This document shows, piece after piece, positions 30,985 through 39,899 of a stretch of 64,000 nucleotides of DNA. Source of the stretch: VAZQ01 sp963725065 (GTDB lineage Bacteria; Pseudomonadota; Alphaproteobacteria; Rhizobiales; Xanthobacteraceae); the NCBI GenBank assembly GCA_963725065.1, contig CAVRXD010000050.1, positions 62,001 through 126,000 on the forward strand. Direction: 5' to 3'. The position numbers and the translations under genes are program-made. The notes below the pieces were generated by a model. That model saw only the letters and a list, made by a program, of their open reading frames with translations. It did no database searches and was not told the DNA's origin. Numbering within the stretch: position 1 is the stretch's first letter; each line of letters begins with the position of its first letter.

Positions 30985-32046
30985 ATGACCGGGCGATGGA
31001 TCACCGCCGCGGTGGTGACGTTGGCCTGCGCACTGGTGGTGGCATGGCCGCGAGCAACGGCGGCACAGAGCGCGCCGCCCGCGGCCAGCCATCCGGTGGG
31101 CATCAGACAGCTCGAATTCGTCGATCAGGGTCGCCATCTCGCGCTGGCAGTCTTCTATCCCGCGGTGGTGCGCGACCGCGCGGCTGTGCCCCTCGTCATG
31201 CCGTTCTTCGACAAGCTCAAGAGCTACCGCGATGTCGAGGTCGCATCCGAAGGCGCGCCGTTCCCGCTGGTCGTATTCTCCCATGGGCGCGGCAGCAACG
31301 GCCTCTATTATTCCTGGTTCGCCGAATTCCTGGCCTCGCGCGGCTACATCGTCGCCGCGCTCAATCACTACCGCGCCAATACCTACGATTCCACGATCGC
31401 GTATCTCGCCAACAAGCTCTGGCAGCGACCGCTGGATGTCGGCCTCACCATCAGCTTTCTGTTGAACGATCCGGTCTGGGTGAAGTCGATCGACGCGGCC
31501 CGCATCGGCGTCGCCGGTCATTCGCAAGGCGGCTTCACGGCCCTCTGGATCGGCGGCGCGAAGGTGAACGCCGACAAGTATCTCGCCTTCCAGCGCGGCT
31601 GGCGTAATAACACCATCGTGCCGGCATATCTGCGTCAGGAGCTGCCGCTCGATGCCGGCCCTGCGCTCGATGTAGCGGACAAGCGGGTCAAAGCCGTGTT
31701 GGCCATGGCGCCGGGTATCGTGCAGGCCTTCGGCATGGACGAAGCCGGGCTGCGACAGCTCGGCCTCCCGACCTATATCACCGTCGGCGCCGGCGACACC
31801 CAGGCGCCGCCCAAGGACAACGCCGAGTTCGCCGCGAAGTACATTCCCCATGCCGAGCTCGATGTGATCCCCGGCCGCGTCGACCACGACATCTTCGTCA
31901 ACGAATGCAATGAGGACGGCAGGAATGAATTCCCGCAGGCCTGCGTCGACGCAGCAGGCGTGAACCGTGCCACGATCCACGAGAGCGTCGGCAACGCCGC
32001 GGTCAAGTTCTTCGACGCCGGCCTCAACGTCCGCCGCGCAAAGTGA
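30985..32046 (+). CDS. Exported alpha/beta hydrolase (PAF-acetylhydrolase/dienelactone hydrolase-like)
   Basis: A 353-residue protein with a signal peptide ('MTGRWITAAVVTLACALVV' to 'ATAAQ'). The nucleophile elbow is 'VAGHSQGGFTALW' (GxSxG), and the N-terminal half has 'PLVVFSHGRGSNGLYYSWF'. A C-terminal His in 'VDHDIFVNEC' is a candidate for the triad. The family includes secreted esterases and carboxylester hydrolases of unknown substrate. An upstream in-frame ATG at 30928 is less likely because it would bury the signal peptide. Possibly co-expressed with the amidohydrolase. Confidence 0.85.
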   Translation: MTGRWITAAVVTLACALVVAWPRATAAQSAPPAASHPVGIRQLEFVDQGRHLALAVFYPAVVRDRAAVPLVMPFFDKLKSYRDVEVASEGAPFPLVVFSHGRGSNGLYYSWFAEFLASRGYIVAALNHYRANTYDSTIAYLANKLWQRPLDVGLTISFLLNDPVWVKSIDAARIGVAGHSQGGFTALWIGGAKVNADKYLAFQRGWRNNTIVPAYLRQELPLDAGPALDVADKRVKAVLAMAPGIVQAFGMDEAGLRQLGLPTYITVGAGDTQAPPKDNAEFAAKYIPHAELDVIPGRVDHDIFVNECNEDGRNEFPQACVDAAGVNRATIHESVGNAAVKFFDAGLNVRRAK

Positions 32047-32239
32047 ACGCGGCCCGGTGGTTGCCAACCGGTCGAAGCCGACCATCGGCGTCGCATCCGC
32101 GCTGAACGGCGCTCGCTTTAGTCCCCGGACTCCGCGGCGAGGCAGGAGGACCGCGCGCGCCGTTACGCGGCATAGCGCGTACGGTCGCATTGGCGGCAAG
32201 ACGAAAACCGGGGCCGTGCGAGCGTGGTCGGCGGTTCGA

Positions 32240-32265
32240 CGGCTGCACCACCGCAGGTGCAGCCG
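32240..32265. terminator. Hairpin between convergent genes
   Basis: A perfect 10-bp stem (CGGCTGCACC/GGTGCAGCCG) with a 6-nt loop lies between the convergent genes ending at 32046 and 32332. There is no T run on either side, so its role as a terminator is uncertain. Confidence 0.4.
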
Positions 32266-32331
32266 CCGAGGATGTTAGTGCGGAATGTTGCCGCGGCTTC
32301 AAAGGCCGAAAGCCGGCGTGCTCCCGTCAGC

Positions 32332-33906
32332 TCATAGAGAGAACCAGCCGGCATCGACCGTGTGTACACCGAGCACCTGGATGATGCCGTCCACGGTCGG
32401 GTCGGCGTTCGTGTTCAACTGGATGAAGGTGTCGGTGCCGTTGGTGAACCAGTTGATCTGACCAGGTGCCGTGAACGGCGCCTGGTCGATGAAGGTGAAA
32501 TCCTGGTTGCCGGCGACCGTCTCGTCCGCATCGATCAAGGTGAAGTGCAGGAGGTCGCCCTCCGCCCTGTTCAAGTCCGTGACGATATCCGGGTCGAAAT
32601 TGAACAGGCCGATCTCGTTAACGTTCGACCATATGAACACGTCTAGCGCGCCGCCGCCGGTCAGGGTGTCCTTGCCATAGCTGCCGTCGATGATGTTCGT
32701 AGCGCTGTTGCCGATGATGCGATTGTTGTCGAGGCTGCCGGTCAGGTTGACATTCGCCGACCCGATGGCTTGCAGAACCTCGATCTCGGAATAGAGCCCG
32801 ACGTTGAAGCTCACGCTGGTCAGCACGGTATCGAAACCCTCGCTTTCGTTTTCGGGCGTGCTGTGGATGTCACCGTTTTCGAACAGGGAGTCGCCGACAT
32901 TATCGACGACATAGGTATCGTTGCCTTTCCCGCCGCTCATGTAATCGGCACCCCCACCGCCATTGATGACGTTGTCTCCAGAGCTGCCGAAGATGAAGTT
33001 GTTAAACTCGTTACCGGTCAGGTTGATGGCCGCCGTGCCAACGCTGCTGTCGACTTGCAGTTGCTCGATCTCGGAGCCGGCCGTCAGGGCGTAGCTCGCG
33101 CTGGCGATGACGTAGTCCCCAGTGCCTTCGCCGGCATATTCCCAGACGATGTCGCCGGCGTTGTCCACGTAATAGGCATCGTTGTCGGCGCCGCCGTACA
33201 TGATGTCGGCGCCGCCGCCGCCGATGAGATTGTCCTGGCCGGCCAGGCCGCGCAGTATGTTGCTCTCGCCGTTGCCGACCAGGACGTCCTGACCAGCGGC
33301 GCCGGTGAGGTTTTCGATGCTGATGAACTGGGCATGTGGATCTTCTGAACCTGCCCAGTAGGGGATGGGGTCCCCCAGCGTAATCGTGACGAAGCTCATG
33401 TGGCTGAAATCGGCGGTATCGGAGCCGCTCCCGCCGATCAGGGTGTCCATGTGGCCGGTGCCCTTGAACGTATCGTCGCCCGCGCCGCCATCGAGGGTGC
33501 TGGCGTCCCAGATGCTGCTCACGAGGATGTCGTTGCCGTTGCCGCCGTCGAGGAAGTCATTGCCGCCGCCGCCCTTGATGACGTCATTGCCGTCCTGGCC
33601 GTGGAGCTGGTTGGCGCCGGAGGTGCCGGTGAGCGTGTCGTTGAAATTCGAGCCGAAGACGTTCTCGATGCTGATGAGCGTATCGCCTTGGGCCGAGCCG
33701 CCGACCCCGCGCCCGGTCGCCAGATTGATGCCGACTCCTGCGCTCGAGTCGCCGTAGAACACCGTGTCGATGCCGTTACCGCCGTCGAGGCGGTCGGCGC
33801 CGCCGAAGCCCTTGAGCGTATCGTTGCCGTTCAGGCCATTGATGACGTCGGCTGCCGCGCCGCCATAAAGGCTGTCGCCGCCGTTGGTGCCATTGATGGT
33901 CGCCAT
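32332..33906 (-). CDS. RTX (hemolysin-type calcium-binding) repeat protein
   Basis: A 524-residue acidic protein made almost wholly of GGxGxDxLx-type repeats, from the first residues ('NGTNGGDSLYGGAAADVI') to about residue 420. These form calcium-binding beta-rolls and mark type I-secreted proteins. The last 100 residues are the uncleaved type I secretion region ('LDVFIWSNVNEIG', ending 'TVDAGWFSL'). No catalytic or hydrophobic pore-forming domain precedes the repeats. It has only five lysines, all in or beside repeats. The HlyC-like gene lies 58 bp upstream on the same strand, probably in one operon. No HlyB/HlyD-type secretion genes are in the window. Confidence 0.92.
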   Translation of the reverse strand: MATINGTNGGDSLYGGAAADVINGLNGNDTLKGFGGADRLDGGNGIDTVFYGDSSAGVGINLATGRGVGGSAQGDTLISIENVFGSNFNDTLTGTSGANQLHGQDGNDVIKGGGGNDFLDGGNGNDILVSSIWDASTLDGGAGDDTFKGTGHMDTLIGGSGSDTADFSHMSFVTITLGDPIPYWAGSEDPHAQFISIENLTGAAGQDVLVGNGESNILRGLAGQDNLIGGGGADIMYGGADNDAYYVDNAGDIVWEYAGEGTGDYVIASASYALTAGSEIEQLQVDSSVGTAAINLTGNEFNNFIFGSSGDNVINGGGGADYMSGGKGNDTYVVDNVGDSLFENGDIHSTPENESEGFDTVLTSVSFNVGLYSEIEVLQAIGSANVNLTGSLDNNRIIGNSATNIIDGSYGKDTLTGGGALDVFIWSNVNEIGLFNFDPDIVTDLNRAEGDLLHFTLIDADETVAGNQDFTFIDQAPFTAPGQINWFTNGTDTFIQLNTNADPTVDGIIQVLGVHTVDAGWFSL

Positions 33907-33964
33907 TCGTCACGTCCTTCTTTCATGAGGGAACAAGTGTTCTGGGACGACGGCTGGTCCGTCG

Positions 33965-34510
33965 TCAGGCGGGAGCAAGCTCGGCCGTGGGTGTCCCGCC
34001 CTTCTGTCGCGTGAGATGCTGCGCGACGAAGTCATTGACGCGCAGACGCACGGGCCGCGTGCTGCCGTCCTTGTAGTGGCGCTTGAAGTAGACCGTGTCC
34101 TTGCCTTGCATGATCTCGCGCGCCTGCGAGACCAGGAAGCGGTTCACCTCGGGGGTGTTCGCCGCCCAGGCGTTGAAGATCAGGCAATCACCGTCCCGGC
34201 TGTCGGCGAAGGACACCGCGCCGCGGCCTTCGACCCAGGCTTCAGCTTTTTCCTTCGAGGTCACGGCCCAGCCCATGAATCCCTGAATCTGATTCTTGCT
34301 GTCGACCGCGAAGTAATAGTGCTTGCGATTGATCTGACCGGTGAGGATGCGCGACCAGTCGCCGAACCGCAGATTGGCGAAGGCTGGCTTGGTCATCAGG
34401 TGGCTCACGGCCAGACCCAACGCAATGTACGGATCCTTCGCCCGGAACACCCTCAGCTTCTCGCGCGGCGCGATTGGAGCGGCGGTCATTTCGTCTTGGA
34501 AGGGGGCCAT
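33965..34510 (-). CDS. HlyC-like RTX toxin-activating lysine acyltransferase homologue
   Basis: A 181-residue protein resembling the HlyC family, which moves fatty acyl chains from acyl-ACP to lysines of RTX toxins. The framework is recognisable: 'ALGLAVSHLMTKPAFANL', 'GQINRKHYYFAVDSKNQIQG', 'GWAVTSKEKAEAWVEG' and 'GDCLIFNAW'. Against remembered HlyC, the 'SPLH' catalytic His falls on 'KPAF', and the catalytic Asp near 'WFIDW' falls on Asn/Ala. The ATG at 34510 has AGAGGA seven bases upstream. Its partner is the downstream RTX protein. Confidence 0.75.
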   Translation of the reverse strand: MAPFQDEMTAAPIAPREKLRVFRAKDPYIALGLAVSHLMTKPAFANLRFGDWSRILTGQINRKHYYFAVDSKNQIQGFMGWAVTSKEKAEAWVEGRGAVSFADSRDGDCLIFNAWAANTPEVNRFLVSQAREIMQGKDTVYFKRHYKDGSTRPVRLRVNDFVAQHLTRQKGGTPTAELAPA

Positions 34511-34872
34511 TGCAGCGTCCTCTGCGGATGATGACGCGCGCCCAGCCGCGGGGCGGCTCGGCACGGCTCGCGTTGGTGAATGATATGGATGTCGCCGCCA
34601 GCGCGATGTGATGGTCATCACACAAATGCGCTTTCGGCTGCTCGCGTCGGGAACGTTTTCAATCCGCCGCGCCGATGAGTGATGTCGCATTGGTCGCCGC
34701 AAAACGCATCGCGGGCGAGATAAGCGGAAGCACGCAAGGTCGCTGCCAAGGAGAGCCGTTGCGAGTCGGCAGCGAGAGACGGAAGGTCGCACATCCCGTG
34801 GGATTGCGATCAGCGGCAATCGGCCTAAACTGCGTCAATCAAGGTCAAGATTGAGATCAAAGGGAGAATTTG
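34511..34872. other. Divergent region between the HlyC-like gene and the ABC import operon
   Basis: This 362-bp gap lies between oppositely directed genes and should hold both promoters. I see no clear repeat, operator or small gene. AT-richer patches at about 34565-34625 and 34845-34870 are candidate promoter sites. Confidence 0.35.
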
Positions 34873-35853
34873 ATGGTCGCGCTTTCGCGTCGCAGGCTGG
34901 CAACGTTGGCAACGGCTTGCGCGTTCGCGTTCGCCTGGACGTCCGCATCGCTTGCGCAGCAGAGACCCAAGATAAGCGTATCCAGCCTGACTCTGCCGGT
35001 GTTCAATCCGATCGTCTGGAATATCATGAAAGCGCGCGGCTTCGACGCCAAGCACGGCTTCGAGTTGGACATCAAGGCGTATCCTTCCATTTCCGCCTTC
35101 TACGCCGCGTTCTCCACCGGCGAGACCGAAGCGCTGATCGGCGGGCCGACGATCTTTCAAAAGCTCTACCAGGAAGGCGTCCCGCTTCGGATTTTTGGCA
35201 CCGGCTTCACGCTTTCCGATCTCGTCATCTTTGCCAGGGACCCCAACATCAAGTCGCTCGCCGACCTCAAAGGCAAGCAGCTCGCGGCCGATATGGGGGG
35301 ATCGCAGTTTCAGGTGGTCAAGATCTATGCCAATGCAAAGGGCATCGAGCTCGGCAAGGATATCACCGTCGTCAACGCCAACTTCGCTGTCGCGCGCGCA
35401 CAGCTGGAGGCCGACCGCGTCGAGGCCGCCCTGGTCATCGAGCCGCTCGCCAGCATCATCCTGAAGCAGAATCCGAGTTGGAAGGTGATCTTCAACGGCG
35501 CGGAGGGCTGGAAGGAAATCACGGGGCAGGACGGGTGGGAGATCGTGCCCGCGATGCGCACGGACGCGATCCAGCGCATACCCGCCGGCCCCAAGATGCT
35601 GCTCGCGGCTTTGCAGGACGTGGCGAACGTTCTTCACAAAGAGACCGATGCGGCTGACAAGATCGCTGTCGATACCGTCAAGCTGCCGCCGGGGATTCTC
35701 AAGGCCGCGGTGGACAGCAAGCGTCTCCACATGATCGTGGAGCCGGCGTGGGAGCCCGCCACCCGCAAATCGATCGTGGACATGATGGAACGCGCGGTGA
35801 AGGCCGGGTTTTATCAGAAGATGCCTGACGACAAGATCATCTATGCGCCTTAA
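34873..35853 (+). CDS. ABC importer substrate-binding protein (SsuA/TauA/NMT1-like)
   Basis: A 326-residue periplasmic binding protein. The signal peptide is at the start ('LSRRRLATLATACAFAFAW' to 'SLAQ'). The fold signature appears in 'AFSTGETEALIGGPTIF', 'KSLADLKGKQLAADMGGSQF' and 'RVEAALVIEPLASI'. The family includes receptors for sulfonates, taurine, nitrate and thiamine precursors; the ligand here cannot be told. The ATG at 34873 follows GGGAG. The gene overlaps the permease start by 11 bp, which supports coupled translation. Confidence 0.87.
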   Translation: MVALSRRRLATLATACAFAFAWTSASLAQQRPKISVSSLTLPVFNPIVWNIMKARGFDAKHGFELDIKAYPSISAFYAAFSTGETEALIGGPTIFQKLYQEGVPLRIFGTGFTLSDLVIFARDPNIKSLADLKGKQLAADMGGSQFQVVKIYANAKGIELGKDITVVNANFAVARAQLEADRVEAALVIEPLASIILKQNPSWKVIFNGAEGWKEITGQDGWEIVPAMRTDAIQRIPAGPKMLLAALQDVANVLHKETDAADKIAVDTVKLPPGILKAAVDSKRLHMIVEPAWEPATRKSIVDMMERAVKAGFYQKMPDDKIIYAP

Positions 35854-36616
35854 CGAATATCGAGAGGCGGGCCTGGACGGGAAATTTTCCGGCCAGACCC
35901 TTCTCTCGCTTCTGATCTTCGTCGTCGTCTGGGAAGTGCTGTCGTATTTTGCGCCGGCGCTGGGCATTCCCGCCTTCGCGATCCCAAGCTTCGTGCGCAT
36001 CGCACAGAGCATGATGACGATCACGCCCATTGACGTGGTCGTCACGGTCGCGCGTGTCATCGGCGCGCTCATCCTCTCGTTCGCTCTTGGTCTCGTTCTT
36101 GCGATGGCGATGTACCGGTCGGAAGACCTGGAGCGATATCTGCACCCCATCATCCGGCTGTTCATGGCTGTGCCGGTCGTGTCCTGGATTCTATTCGCGG
36201 TGCTGTGGTTTCGCGGCGTCGAATTCCGGATTGCCTTCGTGCTGATCGCGGTCTGCGGGCCGGTTTTTCTGGTGGATTCGCTCGATGCCATGCGCGGCGT
36301 ATCGAGCGAGCTGCGCGGCATGATGCGCTCGTTCCGGCCGACGACGGTGCAGTACTTCACCAAGCTGATGTTCCCGGCGATCCTGCCGAACCTCATCACC
36401 AGCTGGAAAATCAATCTCAGCCTCGCGATCCGCGTCGTCACCATTGCCGAGCTGGTCGGAGCCGTGACCGGCATCGGCCATCAGTTGGCGGTGGCACAAG
36501 AGCTGTTCTCGGTGGCCGATGTCTTCGCGTGGACCCTGGTGCTGGTCGCGCTCCTGTTTCTGCTGGAAGCGGTGGTCGCGGGCGTGGAACGGCGCGTGTT
36601 GCGATGGCGGGTATGA
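35843..36616 (+). CDS. ABC importer permease (SsuC/TauC-like)
   Basis: A 257-residue inner-membrane permease with about six hydrophobic segments. The EAA loop that contacts the ATPase is seen as 'MMRSFRPTTVQYFTKLMFPA'. The N-terminal segment 'LLSLLIFVVVWEVLSYF' and the final 'TLVLVALLFLLEAVVAGVER' fit SsuC/TauC proteins. The start overlaps the binding-protein gene, and the stop overlaps the ATPase gene start. The three genes form a complete importer operon. Confidence 0.9.
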   Translation: MRLNEYREAGLDGKFSGQTLLSLLIFVVVWEVLSYFAPALGIPAFAIPSFVRIAQSMMTITPIDVVVTVARVIGALILSFALGLVLAMAMYRSEDLERYLHPIIRLFMAVPVVSWILFAVLWFRGVEFRIAFVLIAVCGPVFLVDSLDAMRGVSSELRGMMRSFRPTTVQYFTKLMFPAILPNLITSWKINLSLAIRVVTIAELVGAVTGIGHQLAVAQELFSVADVFAWTLVLVALLFLLEAVVAGVERRVLRWRV

Positions 36617-37395
36617 ACGGCCCGCCACCGATTGAGGTGGTGCAGCTGCGCAAGGTCTTCCGGCAGTCCACGTCCGGCCAACTGGTCGTGGCCATCGAAC
36701 AGCTTGATCTTCACATCGCGTCCCGCGAGGTGGTGGCGATCGTCGGCCAGACCGGTTGCGGGAAATCCACTTTCTTCGATTTGATGATCGGTCTCGAGCA
36801 GCCGACCGCCGGTTCGATCGTGATCGGCGGCAAGACGCCCTACGGCGACTTCGATCATTTCCGCGGCCAGATCGCCACCGTCTTTCAGCAGGATCGGCTA
36901 CTGCCGTGGCGTTCCGCGCTCGACAATGTGCAACTGCCGCTCGAGCTGATGGGGGTCCCCGACGAGGAGCGCCGTGACCGGTCGATGGCATGGCTCAAGC
37001 GTCTCGGCCTCGAAAGCTTTGCCAATGCCTATCCGCGCGAGCTGTCCGGCGGGATGCGCCAGCGCGTCGCGATCGCCAGGGCTTTCGTGCTGCAACCCAG
37101 CATTCTGCTGGCCGATGAGGCATTCGGCCACCTCGACGAGGTCACCGCAGCGGAGCTGCGGGAAACCTTTCTCGCGCTCGCGCGCGAATGCGGGAGCACG
37201 GCCATCTTGATCACGCACCAGCTCGAAGAGGCGATCGCCGTCGGCGACCGCATCATCGTGTTGGGCAAGTCGGCAAAACTTCTCGCCGACATCCATGTAG
37301 AGCGCTGGGAGAGGAGCAATTACGCCGTCCTGCGCGAGGCGATCCAGTCCACGCTACAGAGCAATGTTCAGGATTTGCGCCTGGTCCCGGGTTGA
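36613..37395 (+). CDS. ABC importer ATPase (SsuB/TauB-like)
   Basis: A 260-residue nucleotide-binding subunit. Walker A is 'GQTGCGKST', the Q-loop is 'TVFQQDRLLPW', the signature is 'LSGGMRQR', and the switch His is in 'ILITHQLEEAI'. Walker B and the D-loop read 'LLADEAFGHLDE' rather than the usual DEPFGALD; the catalytic Glu is kept. The chosen ATG at 36613 overlaps the permease stop as ATGA; an in-frame ATG at 36604 is also possible. It completes the operon. Confidence 0.92.
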   Translation: MNGPPPIEVVQLRKVFRQSTSGQLVVAIEQLDLHIASREVVAIVGQTGCGKSTFFDLMIGLEQPTAGSIVIGGKTPYGDFDHFRGQIATVFQQDRLLPWRSALDNVQLPLELMGVPDEERRDRSMAWLKRLGLESFANAYPRELSGGMRQRVAIARAFVLQPSILLADEAFGHLDEVTAAELRETFLALARECGSTAILITHQLEEAIAVGDRIIVLGKSAKLLADIHVERWERSNYAVLREAIQSTLQSNVQDLRLVPG

Positions 37396-37451
37396 TCGCA
37401 TCGCGCGCGGCACTGGTCCACGCGCGAATGCGTCTTCGTGGGGACGAAGCA

Positions 37452-38510
37452 TCAGCGATCGCCGGCGGCAGCATACTGGCGGCCGCGATCCGTCGACTTC
37501 AACAGGTCTTTGACGGTGTCCGGCAGCTGTCCGGCGGCGAGCCTGCCGGGCGGGCTTTCAAGACGCTCGACCACGGCGAGGCGGGTGACTTCGCCTCTGA
37601 GGAAGGCGTTCAGGAACTCCGGATAGTTGCTGAACGACACGCATCCGTTCGACTGGCCGTTCGGGCCCAGCATGTAGGTGTGGGCAAGGATGCCGTCGCG
37701 ACCGTGCATCCTGCTGCCGTCGACCGGGTTGAGGCGGATGGCGCGAACGCCGTGAAACAGCTGCTCGCGCAAAGCGAGATTGTAGACGTTCGGCGGCGTC
37801 GCCCCCCGCATCCGCAGATGCACATGGCGGGGACTATCCATGAAAGTACCAAGGCCGGAATGCGCCTCCAGCCGGCGGCCGCCCGGCAGATAGACGGTGC
37901 GCGCGGTGATGTCGTAGATCGCGGTGCGGCCGTCGTCGTCCAGCGGCGGGAGCTCCCTGCGCACCTGCGCCGGGCGAACACGCGTTTTGGCAACGGTCGA
38001 TTTCGCCGATGCATCCGCTCGCTGGTTCTGGGCGTCCCGATCTGGCGGCGATCGCAGGCCGCTCGCGAGCACCCGCAACGCTGATTCGAGGCTCTCGTCG
38101 AAGGACGCCTGACAATCTTCAGCCGAGGCGAAGCGTTTGTTGAAGGACGCGGGACGGTCGTCGAACGCGCCGAAGCGCTCGTCCAGCGATGCGCTTGCCG
38201 AGGCGTTCGGGCACCCCGGCGCGGACGCGTCCGTCAGCGTGCCCCAGCCGTCGGTCGGGGCGTCGAATCTGCCTTGCGGCACCAGGCTTGCCACCCGAAC
38301 GCGATCGCCCGGATGCCCTGATCCCAGCGGCGCGCGGAGCCGGAAAATGTCAGGATGGATTGTCCCGAAAACGGAAACAGCCGGACCAGGCAGCCCGATG
38401 TCTGCCGGACCTGCCTGCGTCCCCGCCGATTTGAGAACGAACCCGAAACACATCGCGGCGATTCCAAACGGAATCGCGCGGACCCCCCATTGAACCAATA
38501 GGTCCCCCAC
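37452..38510 (-). CDS. DUF2778 (tlde1-like L,D-transpeptidase-related) protein
   Basis: The C-terminal 170 residues form a DUF2778 domain: 'AIYDITARTVYLPGGRRLEA', 'SPRHVHLRMRGATPPNVYNL', 'GILAHTYMLGPNGQSNGCVS'. The conserved His and Cys of the last segment match the catalytic pair of L,D-transpeptidase-type enzymes, which act on peptidoglycan peptides. One membrane segment lies near the N-terminus ('IPFGIAAMCFGFVLKSA'), then a long Ser/Ala/Asp-rich linker. The start is uncertain: the frame is open to 38663, GTG is at 38510 and TTG at 38498. Probably an anchored periplasmic enzyme. Confidence 0.75.
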   Translation of the reverse strand: MGDLLVQWGVRAIPFGIAAMCFGFVLKSAGTQAGPADIGLPGPAVSVFGTIHPDIFRLRAPLGSGHPGDRVRVASLVPQGRFDAPTDGWGTLTDASAPGCPNASASASLDERFGAFDDRPASFNKRFASAEDCQASFDESLESALRVLASGLRSPPDRDAQNQRADASAKSTVAKTRVRPAQVRRELPPLDDDGRTAIYDITARTVYLPGGRRLEAHSGLGTFMDSPRHVHLRMRGATPPNVYNLALREQLFHGVRAIRLNPVDGSRMHGRDGILAHTYMLGPNGQSNGCVSFSNYPEFLNAFLRGEVTRLAVVERLESPPGRLAAGQLPDTVKDLLKSTDRGRQYAAAGDR

Positions 38511-38808
38511 TCCTACCCACGTCGCCTTACAACGGCAACGCACGTCCCCCGACGCCGGCGGAAGAGAGCACGCCGATTGCGGCAAGAATCGTTCGGTCGA
38601 CCGGGCGGCGGGTTCCGCCGATTGCCGACCGCTCGCGTGGACGGGCGGTCCGACGCTATCCACCGCAGGTTGGCTGGGTGTCAGGCGACTCGATGTGGTT
38701 GCGAACGCGGCGTCGGCATGCCCACCGCCGTCGTCGAGAGGCCCCCATTGCGGGCGTCTGGCGAGAGCCTATCATTGCGGCAACCAAGCCGTGTTGAGGG
38801 AGGCGAAC

Positions 38809-39771
38809 TTGACCAAGGGCACTTTCGTTCGGCGCGACGTTCTCGAGATGATGGCCGCTGCGGGCGCGACCGGTCTGCCGGCCGTGGGCACGTTGTGGCC
38901 GGGCGCCGCTGACGCCGCCGGCGCGCCCGCGTATAATCCCGCCGCCCGCTTCGATCTTGCCGTCAGCGAAGTCGAGCTTCGGCGCAACAGCGCCGGCCGG
39001 ATGCTGATGGCGCGGATTTACCAGCCGAAGGGACCGGGACCTTTCCCGACCGTTCTCGATCTGCATGGCGGTGCCTGGAACAGAAAAGACCGCCTTGCCG
39101 AAGAACCGATGGATCGTGCGCTGGCGTCGAGCGGCTTGTTGGTCGTCGCCGTCGACATGACGGTCGCGCCCGAAGCGCCGTATCCGGCCTGCGTGCAAGA
39201 CGCCAACTATGCGGTGCGCTGGCTCAAGGTGAATGCCGCAACCTGGAACGGGGACGGCTCGAAGATCGGTGTCTACGCATCCTCGAGCGGCGGTCACGTC
39301 GCGGAGCTGCTGGCGATGCGTCCGCGCGATCCGCGCTACAACTCCATTCCGCTCGCCGCCGCGCCTGAGGTCGACGCCACCGTCGCCTACGTTGCGATGC
39401 GTTCGCCGGTCAGCAACACCTTTGCGCGCTACGAGAACGCGGAGCGGCGCCGCAACGAGAGCATGATGAAGAACAACAAGGTGTTCTTCAATCCGTGGGA
39501 GACGATCCACGAAAGCAACCCGCAGGAAATTCTCGACCGCGAGGAGAAGGTCACCCTGGTGGCGTTTCTCATCATGCAGGGCGGGCTCGATGACAACGTG
39601 TTGCCCGAGGTGCAAGAGAAATTCGCCAAGGCCTACAAGGCCGCCGGCGGCGACTGCGACTATCGCCTGTTCGAAAACTCCGTCCACGAATGGGTTGCGG
39701 AGCCCGGTCCACAGACCGACAAGGCGGTCGAGGTGGCAAAGGAGTTCATCGCCCGCCAGCTGAAAGCTTGA
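38809..39771 (+). CDS. Exported alpha/beta hydrolase (carboxylesterase/BD-FAE-like)
   Basis: A 320-residue esterase-like protein. A Tat-like N-terminus is present ('RRDVLEMMAAAGATGLPAVG'). The oxyanion motif is 'LDLHGGAWNRKDR' and the nucleophile elbow 'GVYASSSGGHVAELLA' has Ser where Gly is usual two positions before the nucleophile. Candidate acid and His are in 'GGLDDNVLPEV' and 'SVHEWV'. The TTG at 38809 has GGGAGG five bases upstream; the longer frame from 38695 lacks a good site. Substrate unknown. Confidence 0.82.
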   Translation: MTKGTFVRRDVLEMMAAAGATGLPAVGTLWPGAADAAGAPAYNPAARFDLAVSEVELRRNSAGRMLMARIYQPKGPGPFPTVLDLHGGAWNRKDRLAEEPMDRALASSGLLVVAVDMTVAPEAPYPACVQDANYAVRWLKVNAATWNGDGSKIGVYASSSGGHVAELLAMRPRDPRYNSIPLAAAPEVDATVAYVAMRSPVSNTFARYENAERRRNESMMKNNKVFFNPWETIHESNPQEILDREEKVTLVAFLIMQGGLDDNVLPEVQEKFAKAYKAAGGDCDYRLFENSVHEWVAEPGPQTDKAVEVAKEFIARQLKA

Positions 39772-39899
39772 TCGGATCCGTCTTTGTGACGGCGGTTGCC
39801 GGACTTTGGTGCCCAGCTTTGTTCTGCGGTGCTGGAAATCTGGCGCGCCGGACAGGATAAAACCGCGCACCGCTACACGTTGACTCCAGGTGCGCGACC

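Noticed and set aside
32281..32300. TAGTGCGGAATGTTG as a fourth hairpin element
   Set aside because: Only the first few bases match the element end, and no complementary arm follows.
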